From JBGTBQ01 sp041749275 (GTDB lineage: Bacteria; Acidobacteriota; Blastocatellia; Pyrinomonadales; Pyrinomonadaceae), in contig JBGTBQ010000259.1 of the NCBI GenBank assembly GCA_041749275.1, positions 1-13,438 on the forward strand: DNA of 13,438 bases. Direction: 5' to 3'. The first letter of the stretch is position 1. The number at the start of each line of letters is the position of its first letter. The notes under the pieces are model-generated. The model had not been told where the DNA came from and did not search any database. It worked only from the letters and a program-made list of their open reading frames with translations. Shown piece by piece: positions 6,364-12,445 of this stretch. The translations under genes were made by a program, and so were the position numbers.

Positions 6364-7596
6364 TCAGACGGCATATTGCTCTTCAACCGTGGCGGCGAAG
6401 ACGAGCGTGCCGAAGAGTCCGATGGCGCCGGCAACAAAGAACGGAGTTTCCGGCGAGAGCTTCCAGAGGAGTCCGCCGATTGCCGCGGCGGGCGTGATGG
6501 AGAGGCTCCGCACCAGATAGTAGAGGCCGACGGTGCGTGCGCGCAGGTGCGGCGCGGCGGAGTCCACGATCATCGCCTTGCGCGAAGGTTCGCCGATCTC
6601 GCGCAGTCCACCGATGACGAAAGCGAAGAGGAGGGTGGAGAAATCTCCGGCAAGGACGACCGCGACGGGGAAGAGCGCGAAGCAGATGAAAGTTGCGATG
6701 ACGAAGGGCTTCCGGCCCGTGTAGTCGGCGATGCGGGCGGCGGGAATGTAGACGAGAATCGCCGTCGCCATCTGCACCGCGACGAGGATGCCATATTGCG
6801 CGAACGTCACGCCCGTAATGTTCGTGACGTACAGCACGATGAAGATTTCCGTCATCGCTTCGCAGGTGCGGATGATGATGTCGGAGACAAGCAGACGTTT
6901 CAGCGTGTGGTGGAAGGAGCGCCAGATGCCGCGGAGTGTGAGGTGCTCGCCAGCGATGACGGGTAGGTTGATGGAGCGCACAATGAGCAGCGTCAACGCG
7001 GCGAGGGCGAACGTAATCAACAGCCCGGCCCTGACGCCGTAGACGACTCCGGTCGCCGAAATCAAAGCGCCGCCGGCCAACGGCGCGAGCGTCATTGGCA
7101 CGCGCTTCAAGATTGATTGCACGGTGAAGCCCATCGCGCGGCGCTCCTTCGGGAGCGCGTCGCCGATGACGGCGAAGACGGCGGGTGACGCCATCCCGGA
7201 CCATGCCATCGAGAAAGCGAGACCGACGAAGACGAACGGCCACGATGGGCTGAGGAAGTAGACGAGATAGCCGGCGGCGGCGACGAGGATGAAGACGCGA
7301 AACGCGCGCCGTCTGCCGACGCGGTCGGCGAGCCAGCCGCCGGGATACTGGTACACGGCATCGAGGAAATCTCTGGCTGTGCCGAACAGTCCGACGGCGA
7401 GCGGCCCCGCGCCGAGCGCCTCAAGGTATTTGGGGAGAAACTTCTTCCACAACTCCTCGCCCATCCCCAGCAGCAAGACCACCGCCGAGACGGATAACAC
7501 ATTGCGCTCAAGCCCGAGGAAATTTGCGACGCGCCTGTGGGCCGGCGCGGAGCCGCCGCCATCCAAGCCGTTGCCGGCGTTTCTCTTCACGAGCAC
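6364..7596 (-). CDS. Major facilitator superfamily transporter
   Basis: A 410-residue multi-span membrane protein with the length of a 12-helix MFS carrier. After about 30 polar N-terminal residues the first span begins (NVLSVSAVVLLLGMG). The MFS motif A loop between spans 2 and 3 is clear: GGWLADRVGRRRAF (residues 86-99). Its degenerate counterpart in the second half is ARIADYTGRKPF (287-298). A further conserved-looking segment, GLREIGEPSRKAM (330-342), lies in the second half. The substrate cannot be told from sequence; drug or small-metabolite efflux is a guess. The start is uncertain: GTG at 7594-7596, or GTG at 7590 if the adjacent -10-like box is real. The SpoIID-like gene follows after 97 bp, in which a possible separate promoter lies, so co-transcription is uncertain. 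Confidence 0.88.
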   Translation of the reverse strand: MLVKRNAGNGLDGGGSAPAHRRVANFLGLERNVLSVSAVVLLLGMGEELWKKFLPKYLEALGAGPLAVGLFGTARDFLDAVYQYPGGWLADRVGRRRAFRVFILVAAAGYLVYFLSPSWPFVFVGLAFSMAWSGMASPAVFAVIGDALPKERRAMGFTVQSILKRVPMTLAPLAGGALISATGVVYGVRAGLLITFALAALTLLIVRSINLPVIAGEHLTLRGIWRSFHHTLKRLLVSDIIIRTCEAMTEIFIVLYVTNITGVTFAQYGILVAVQMATAILVYIPAARIADYTGRKPFVIATFICFALFPVAVVLAGDFSTLLFAFVIGGLREIGEPSRKAMIVDSAAPHLRARTVGLYYLVRSLSITPAAAIGGLLWKLSPETPFFVAGAIGLFGTLVFAATVEEQYAV

Positions 7597-7602
7597 ATCA
7601 TA
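7597..7602 (-). promoter_or_regulatory. Candidate -10 box directly at the MFS gene start
   Basis: TATGAT on the minus strand (five of six matches to TATAAT) touches the GTG at 7596. If used, transcription would begin near the second in-frame GTG at 7590, giving a leaderless or nearly leaderless mRNA. No convincing -35 box is seen, so this may be chance. Confidence 0.2.
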
Positions 7603-7705
7603 CCCGATACATCAACAGTGAGCGCGGGCGGAAGAGCGGGTCATGTAGGTAGTGAGGAGCACACCAATCGAAGTTTGTGGATGGAGCCACCGACCGGCTC
7701 GTGCC

Positions 7706-7837
7706 GGGGGCGCAAGCGTCCCGCTTGCAGTGAGCGCGACAGCGCGAAGAAAGGTTTCGGGTTCATTCAAGCTTGAAGGTCAGCGCATCGTTTATTCGCG
7801 CTCACGCGCTCAAGGCAAGCGGGACGCTTGCGCCCCC
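7706..7837. repeat. Inverted repeat with perfect 23-bp arms
   Basis: The arms 7706-7728 and 7815-7837 are perfectly complementary over 23 bp (starting GGGGGCGCAAGCG and ending CCGCTTGC). Inside them a further inverted match (GTGAGCGCGA at 7730-7739, TCGCGCTCAC at 7795-7804) continues the arms with a small offset. At the centre is the perfect 12-bp palindrome TTCAAGCTTGAA (7766-7777). The element occupies much of the gap between the MFS and LVIVD/DUF4214 genes. Reading frames across it are by-products of the repeat. I see nothing else between 7603 and 7705. Confidence 0.75.
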
Positions 7838-7893
7838 AGCGGAGGGCGTCTCGCCAAACTTTGCTTTGAGCATTTTTGCAAGCCGCTATAAAA

Positions 7894-7970
7894 ATCAACT
7901 GTGAAGGCGCGACGACACAATACAAGAACAGACGGCATCTGCTTTGTGTCGCCGCGCCTTCGCGGTTGAT
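7894..7970 (-). terminator. Large hairpin just after the DUF4214 gene, probable terminator
   Basis: The arms 7894-7920 and 7944-7970 are 27 bp with three differences and a 23-nt loop (left arm begins ATCAACTGTGAAGG). The structure starts 8 bp beyond the stop codon of the minus-strand gene ending at 7979. On that strand the run after the stem is TTTTTATAGCGG, a plausible U-tract, which supports intrinsic termination. It may also be a copy of a dispersed palindrome. Confidence 0.6.
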
Positions 7971-7978
7971 GCTCCGTC

Positions 7979-10093
7979 TCAGTTCACACCGAAACGTGCG
8001 CGGTACTCGTTTGAGGAGATGAACGCCCTGACCATCTCGGCGCGGCGGATGCGATTCAGCGCCACCTCCGGGTCGCGCACGTCATCGCCGGGCTGCGTGA
8101 AGGAGTTGAGCTTGTCGAGCCAGAACTGATAGCCGGCAAGGTTCATGTCCGGCGCGTCGTTCGGGTTGCGGCGGAGATACCCGAAGTATTGCATCAGGAC
8201 GAAAGCGGAGTTGTACTGGCGGTTGTAGACGCTGCCGCTGTCGGCGACGCTCCGCAGCGCGCGTGCGCGACCATCCGTGCCGCCCGCGCCGAAGGCCGCC
8301 ACGCCCGCGTCGCGCTCCGCCTGCGTCGCGTTCGCGCCCGCGTTCAGAAACAGCGCGGTCACGTAATCCGTCGCGTTCATGTTCAACGGGAACTGCGCGA
8401 CGAACTCGGGCCGCTGCACCCACTCGGCGGCGAAGGTCTGTTTGTTGGCCTCCAGCCGTTGCTCCCAACCCTGCGCGCCGACGACGACCCCATCGCCAAT
8501 CTTCCGCAGGTCGGCGATGAAGGGAGTGAATTGCGGCAGGCTGTTTGGGAAGGAGGCGGCGTGAAAGCGTTGGATGAGATAGCCGGTGTTCTGAAACTCG
8601 ATGGAGACGAAGAAGGCCGTCGAGACGTTGACGCGCGTCTCCTCCGTGCATTGCTGGTTCGCCACGCACGCGGCGATGGGATGCGTCCAGAAGGCGCGCC
8701 CCGCCTCGTCCGGCTCGCGCCCCAGAAAGTCGAGATACTGCTGACGGACGAAGAAGGGCGCGTAGTCAATTCGCACCGGCAGGTTGATGCGCGGGCGCAG
8801 GACGAGCAGTCCCTGCTCGATGCCCGCGACGAGCACGATGCCGCTGGCGAAGTATGGATAGTTGTGCCACGTCCCATTGAAGAGCGGCTGATCGTCCGAC
8901 GGGTAGATGTCGAAGAAGGCGACCTCGCTTAAAGTCCCGGCGTTGGCGTTGGCCGCATCGAGGATGCGGAGGCCGCTCCGGTAGTTCGACTCGAAGACGT
9001 AGCGCCCGCGCACGTAGAGGTTGTGGTCAATCGCGGTCGTGTCGTGCTGGTGGACGTTGCGGACGAACGGCGCGTCGAGGTCGGTCACGTCCCAGACAAA
9101 GGTTTTCGTCCGCGGGTTCTGCTGGCCGTTCTCGTCCAACTCGTCGTTGACGAGCAACGTTCGCTGGTCTTCCGTGAGCCAGCCTTGATGCGTGTAGCCT
9201 CGTCCCGCGTAGGTCGTGCGCGAGAGTTGGACGGGGTTCGACTTGTTCGTCACGTTAATGATGGTGACGGTGTCCTCGTTGGCGCTGAAGCAGATTTCGC
9301 GGTCGCGGTGCTGCGCGTCCGGGCCGCGATAGATGACGCACTGCGTCTCGTGCGTGTAGCCGTCATTGTCAACGCAACCGGCGAAGGCGGGCGCGGCGGG
9401 GTTCCGCACGTCAACGATGTGGAGGCCGCGCGCGGGTCCGCAGGTGTCAACGCCGGCTGTGCCGTTCGGGTTGGCGCGACTCCCGGCGGCGTAGGCGAAG
9501 CCGGTCTCCTCGTTGATTGCCAGCGTGTGAGCGCTGCCGAAGCGGTCGTAGTAAGCGGTCTCGGCGAAGACTTGCGGCGGCGCGGCGACGTTGCGGAGTC
9601 GCGTGAGGTCAAAGACCTGCATCCCGTGGTTCGCCGCCTCGCTGATGGTGAAGACGTGGTTGCGGTAGACCTTCAGGCTGCGCCAGAGCGAGTTGACGTT
9701 GTGCGTCGGAAGATTGCCGAGGTGGATGGGGCTTTCCGGGTTGCTCACGTCCACGAAAGCGAGTCCGTTCGAAAGACCAAGGATAGCGTATTCCTTGCCC
9801 GTCAGCGGGTCAGTCCAGCCCCAGACCTCGTTCGCCGTGATGTTGGTTTCGGTCGTGCCGTCAATGTCCGCGATGGGCAACAGCGAGGCGAGGTCAACGT
9901 TATTGCACGGGAACGTAAAGGCGAGGCCGTTGACGCAGGGCGTGAAGCTCATCGCATTGAGCGGCGCGCCGCCGGGCTGGCCGTTGCCGCCCGCGCTGTG
10001 ATGTTCGCCCTCGTGCGCCGACGAAGGCCACGCGAGGATGCAGAGCGCCGCGAAGAGCGACGCGGCCACGCCGAGCAGGATTCTTTGATTCAT
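7979..10093 (-). CDS. Secreted choice-of-anchor B (LVIVD-repeat) protein with C-terminal DUF4214 domain
   Basis: The 704-residue product begins with a signal peptide (MNQRILLGVAASLFAALCIL, then AWPSSAHEG; cleavage likely after SSA) and is presumably exported. Residues about 100-435 carry LVIVD-type beta-propeller repeats of the choice-of-anchor B kind: LAFVDVSNPESP (111-122), MQVFDLTRL (158-166), LHIVDVRNPAAP (224-235), VTIINVTNKSNP (276-287) and LRILDAANA (375-383). A His-rich stretch (HEGEHH) follows the signal. From about 445 to the end, FFVRQQYLDFLGREPDEAG and two later related units match DUF4214. Its biochemical role is unknown; such proteins are usually surface or secreted. The ATG at 10091-10093 is chosen because it begins the signal peptide; an upstream extension to 10432 has no domain character and runs antisense into the thioesterase gene. 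A hairpin terminator follows the stop. Confidence 0.88.
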   Translation of the reverse strand: MNQRILLGVAASLFAALCILAWPSSAHEGEHHSAGGNGQPGGAPLNAMSFTPCVNGLAFTFPCNNVDLASLLPIADIDGTTETNITANEVWGWTDPLTGKEYAILGLSNGLAFVDVSNPESPIHLGNLPTHNVNSLWRSLKVYRNHVFTISEAANHGMQVFDLTRLRNVAAPPQVFAETAYYDRFGSAHTLAINEETGFAYAAGSRANPNGTAGVDTCGPARGLHIVDVRNPAAPAFAGCVDNDGYTHETQCVIYRGPDAQHRDREICFSANEDTVTIINVTNKSNPVQLSRTTYAGRGYTHQGWLTEDQRTLLVNDELDENGQQNPRTKTFVWDVTDLDAPFVRNVHQHDTTAIDHNLYVRGRYVFESNYRSGLRILDAANANAGTLSEVAFFDIYPSDDQPLFNGTWHNYPYFASGIVLVAGIEQGLLVLRPRINLPVRIDYAPFFVRQQYLDFLGREPDEAGRAFWTHPIAACVANQQCTEETRVNVSTAFFVSIEFQNTGYLIQRFHAASFPNSLPQFTPFIADLRKIGDGVVVGAQGWEQRLEANKQTFAAEWVQRPEFVAQFPLNMNATDYVTALFLNAGANATQAERDAGVAAFGAGGTDGRARALRSVADSGSVYNRQYNSAFVLMQYFGYLRRNPNDAPDMNLAGYQFWLDKLNSFTQPGDDVRDPEVALNRIRRAEMVRAFISSNEYRARFGVN

Positions 10094-10254
10094 CTTTTTC
10101 GTTCCGGGTGACGCAGAGGTCTGAAAAGGGACGACACTTGAGACGCCGCGAGCCGGTGGGGAGTTGCACCCGCGATGGGGCAATCCGGCGGACGGCTGTC
10201 CGGACGGGCGGATTCTACAAGCCGCAACGATAGGAAGGCAAAGCGCTGGTCGGT

Positions 10255-10260
10255 TAGAAT
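10255..10260 (+). promoter_or_regulatory. Candidate -10 box of the thioesterase cluster
   Basis: TAGAAT (five of six consensus matches) ends 7 nt before the ATG at 10268, and no Shine-Dalgarno lies between them. Transcription would start at or next to the ATG, implying a leaderless mRNA. The rest of the 174-bp divergent gap holds no other clear signal. No strong -35 box is visible. Confidence 0.35.
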
Positions 10261-10267
10261 AAAAACC

Positions 10268-10705
10268 ATGCCAAAGATGATAGAGCGGTTGGAGCAGATG
10301 TCGCGCGGCGAGGCCGAGCATCCGCCGGTGGCGCGGCTCCTCGGTTTTCGTTTGATCGAGGTCGGGCCGGGCGTGGCCGTCGTCGAGTTTGAAGCCAAAA
10401 ATGAGCACGCCAATCCGATGGGCACGCTCCACGGCGGCATCCTGTGCGACATCGCCGACGCGGCGATGGGCATCGCCTACGCCGCCACGCTCGACGAGGG
10501 CGAGTCGTTCACCACTTTGGAGTTGAAGATTAACTTCCTCAAGCCCATCTTCCGCGCACGCCTGCGCGCCGCCGCACGCGTCGTCAAAGGGGGTCGCACT
10601 ATCGGCCTCGTCGAGTGCGACGTGACGGACGAGCAGGGGAGTCTCGTCGCCAAGTCTTCAAGCACCTGCATGACACTGAGGGGCGAGCAGGCGCGCGGAC
10701 GTTAA
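10268..10705 (+). CDS. PaaI-like hotdog-fold thioesterase
   Basis: A 145-residue single hotdog domain of the PaaI/YbgC-like acyl-CoA thioesterase superfamily, which hydrolyses acyl-CoA thioesters in the cytosol. The signature MGTLHGGILCDIADAAMGIAYA (residues 51-72) carries the His-Gly-Gly loop that binds the thioester and the catalytic-type Asp64 at the start of the hotdog helix. TTLELKINFLKPI (about 80-92) and the closing strand match the family layout. The substrate cannot be deduced; no phenylacetate genes are present, so the name paaI is not applied. I start at the ATG at 10268, since the open frame back to 10175 adds only basic, uncharacteristic residues. NRDE follows after 18 bp. Confidence 0.9.
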   Translation: MPKMIERLEQMSRGEAEHPPVARLLGFRLIEVGPGVAVVEFEAKNEHANPMGTLHGGILCDIADAAMGIAYAATLDEGESFTTLELKINFLKPIFRARLRAAARVVKGGRTIGLVECDVTDEQGSLVAKSSSTCMTLRGEQARGR

Positions 10706-10723
10706 AGTCAACGCATACAAATC

Positions 10724-11521
10724 ATGTGTCTCATTCTGCTGGCATACAAGGTGCATCCCAAGTATCGTCTGGTGCTCGCGGCGAACCGAGATGAATTCTA
10801 TGAACGCCCGACACAGCCGGCCTCGTTCTGGCCGGACGCGCCCGACGTGTTGGCGGGGCGCGACCTGCAACACGGCGGGACGTGGCTCGGCGTCACGCGC
10901 GCGGGCCGCTTCGCCGCCGTCACCAACTACCGCGACCCCTCGACGAAAATAGACGGCGCTCCTTCGCGCGGCGCGCTCGTCAGCGACTTTCTCAAGGGCC
11001 GACAGTCGCCCGATGCGTACATGCATGAACTCGCCGCGCGGGCCGACCTTTACAACGGCTTCAACCTGCTCGCGGGCGACGCGGACGAGCTTTACTATTA
11101 CTCGAATCGCGGCGGCCCGCCGCGCAAGTTAGCGCCGGGCGTGTACGGGTTGAGCAACCACCTGCTCGATACGCCGTGGCCGAAGGTCGAGCGCGGCAAG
11201 CAGGCTCTCGCCGAGATTGTCGGCAAGGGCGACGCGCTCACGCCCGAGTCGGTCATTGAAATTCTTTTCGACCGCGTTCGGGCGGCTGACGAGTCGTTGC
11301 CGGACACGGGCGTCGGGCTGGAGATTGAAAGAGCGCTCTCGCCGCTCTTTATCGTCAGCCCTGATTATGGGACACGCTGCTCGACCGTCGTGCTCATTGA
11401 CGGGGCAGGGAAGACCACTTCCGTCGAGCGAACCTTCGGCCCCGGTCTCGCCCGGCGAGAGGAAGCGCGGTACGATTTCAACACCGTGGACACGGGAGAG
11501 GAAACGAATGGACAAGGATAA
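10724..11521 (+). CDS. NRDE (TANGO2) family protein
   Basis: The 265-residue product starts Met-Cys and shows the family hallmark Asn-Arg-Asp-Glu at residues 21-24 within LAANRDEFYERPT, followed by GRDLQHGGTWLGV (45-57), TNYRDP (67-72), GLSNHLLDTPWPKV (142-155) and a late RCSTVVLID strand. NRDE/TANGO2 proteins have an Ntn-hydrolase-like fold in which Cys2 would be the nucleophile; eukaryotic TANGO2 has been linked to lipid and haem handling, but the bacterial role is unsettled. The length is normal. No Shine-Dalgarno is seen, and the gene is 18 bp after the thioesterase, suggesting co-transcription. The end overlaps the DinB-like gene by 14 bp in another frame. Confidence 0.92.
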   Translation: MCLILLAYKVHPKYRLVLAANRDEFYERPTQPASFWPDAPDVLAGRDLQHGGTWLGVTRAGRFAAVTNYRDPSTKIDGAPSRGALVSDFLKGRQSPDAYMHELAARADLYNGFNLLAGDADELYYYSNRGGPPRKLAPGVYGLSNHLLDTPWPKVERGKQALAEIVGKGDALTPESVIEILFDRVRAADESLPDTGVGLEIERALSPLFIVSPDYGTRCSTVVLIDGAGKTTSVERTFGPGLARREEARYDFNTVDTGEETNGQG

Positions 11522-11984
11522 GCTCCTGCGCGAACACCTGCTCTACGTCTTGCGCGGCGGCGGCGCGCACGTTGATTTCGAGAGCGTGGTCGCGGATTTC
11601 CACGTCGAGATGATTAACAAGAAGGTCGCGGGCGTTCCATACACCGCGTGGCAACTCATCGAGCACATGCGTCTCGCGCAGTGGGACATACTGGAGTTCA
11701 CCCGCGCCGCCGCGCACGTCTCGCCGCCGTGGCCCGCGGGCTATTGGCCCGCCGACGGTGAGGAGGCTGACGAAGCGGCGTGGCAAAAATCACTCGCGCT
11801 CTTTCGCGCCGACCTCAAGACGTTGGAGAGTCTGGTGGAAGATTCTTCGATAGACCTCTTCGCGCCCATCCCGCACGGCGAAGGGCAGACGCTGCTGCGC
11901 GAGGCGCTGCTCGTCGCCGACCACAACGCCTATCACCTCGGCGCGCTCGTCATGCTCAAGAGGCTGCTGATGGCAGAGGTTTAG
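11508..11984 (+). CDS. DinB-like metal-binding four-helix protein
   Basis: This 158-residue protein matches the DinB/YfiT-like four-helix bundle superfamily. The three metal-ligand histidines are in their usual places: His53 in WQLIEHMRLAQWDILEF, and His139 and His143 in LLVADHNAYHLGALV. Some relatives are bacillithiol or mycothiol transferases; most have no known substrate, and none can be assigned here. I start at the ATG at 11508, preceded by GGGAGAGG about 6 nt upstream; an earlier in-frame start inside the NRDE gene has no family character. The 14-bp overlap with NRDE suggests coupled translation. Confidence 0.88.
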   Translation: MDKDKLLREHLLYVLRGGGAHVDFESVVADFHVEMINKKVAGVPYTAWQLIEHMRLAQWDILEFTRAAAHVSPPWPAGYWPADGEEADEAAWQKSLALFRADLKTLESLVEDSSIDLFAPIPHGEGQTLLREALLVADHNAYHLGALVMLKRLLMAEV

Positions 11985-12006
11985 CCGGACTTTGCGGCAG
12001 GAAGCA

Positions 12007-12324
12007 ATGAAGAAGAAAAATCAGAAGTCGGCGGGATTGAAGCGGAGGGTGGCGCGCGTGGGTGTGCTCAGGCTGGCGAAGCGTCTGCTGAAACCGATCC
12101 CCGTGGTCGGTGCGGCGGTGACGGTCGGGCTGGCGGGCCACGAGATTAGAAAGAAGGGCGCGCTCAGGGGGGCGGCGCATGTGGGCCTCGACCTGATTCC
12201 GTTTGTCGGTACGGCGAAGGGAATAGTGGAAATCTTCACCGGCGATTTGATCCCCGACAAGAAGCCGCGCCGCGCGCCGGAAATCTCGCGGCACGGGGAT
12301 GAGACAAATAAATCGGAGAAGTGA
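12007..12324 (+). CDS. Small basic glycine-rich hydrophobic protein, pretoxin-like motif
   Basis: The 105-residue product is strongly basic at the N-terminus (KKKNQK, LKRRVARVGVLRLAKRLLK), then has two hydrophobic glycine-containing segments (about 31-44, IPVVGAAVTVGLAG, and 58-78, containing LIPFVGTAKGIVEIF), and ends in a charged, probably disordered tail. The stretch LDLIPFVGTAKGIVEIFTG resembles the D-x-IP-x-VG-x-x-K-x-x-x-E-x-x-TG pattern of pretoxin (PT-TG-like) segments found before toxin domains of polymorphic toxins, but no toxin domain is attached. Membrane association is likely. The ATG at 12007 has AGGAAG upstream and lies 22 bp after the DinB-like stop; a TTG at 11992 is an alternative. 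Function unknown. Confidence 0.75.
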   Translation: MKKKNQKSAGLKRRVARVGVLRLAKRLLKPIPVVGAAVTVGLAGHEIRKKGALRGAAHVGLDLIPFVGTAKGIVEIFTGDLIPDKKPRRAPEISRHGDETNKSEK

Positions 12325-12347
12325 AGGCGACCGACTGGATTCGGGAA

Positions 12348-12419
12348 GCGAAGAGTTGAAAAGCGAAGGACGCGAAGAGAACCGTCTCTCTTCGCGTCCT
12401 TCGCTTTTCAACTCTTCGC
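12348..12419. terminator. 33-bp perfect inverted repeat between convergent genes
   Basis: The arms 12348-12380 and 12387-12419 are perfectly complementary over 33 bp, with a 6-nt loop (ACCGTC). The arm contains the word GCGAAG three times with variations, so it has internal short-period structure. It lies midway between the end of the plus-strand cluster (12324) and the end of gatA (12446), the usual site of a bidirectional terminator, though no strong T-run flanks it. It may equally be a dispersed palindrome placed there. Confidence 0.65.
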
Positions 12420-12445
12420 AGTCCGTGCGGATTCGCTGCCGCGAC

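Noticed and set aside
6145..6966. 273-codon plus-strand frame across the SpoIID 5' end and the MFS 3' end
   Set aside because: It spans two recognisable genes on the other strand and reads as low-complexity Asp/Glu/Arg/Gly sequence.
7537..7891. Small plus-strand proteins in the gap between the MFS and DUF4214 genes
   Set aside because: Two overlapping frames of about 79 codons run through the inverted repeat in different frames, with no ribosome site or coherent character.
9023..10111. 362-codon open frame on the plus strand, antisense to the LVIVD/DUF4214 gene
   Set aside because: Composition is that of a GC-rich shadow frame (Val/Arg/Asp-rich, no domain), and the minus strand carries a clear signal peptide and repeats throughout.
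10094..10432. N-terminal extension of the LVIVD/DUF4214 protein
   Set aside because: It would place 113 residues before an evident signal peptide and run antisense into the thioesterase gene.
11956..12411. 151-codon minus-strand frame over the 33-bp inverted repeat and the 105-residue gene
   Set aside because: Its N-terminus is a translation of the inverted repeat, and the rest is antisense to a better supported small gene with a Shine-Dalgarno.
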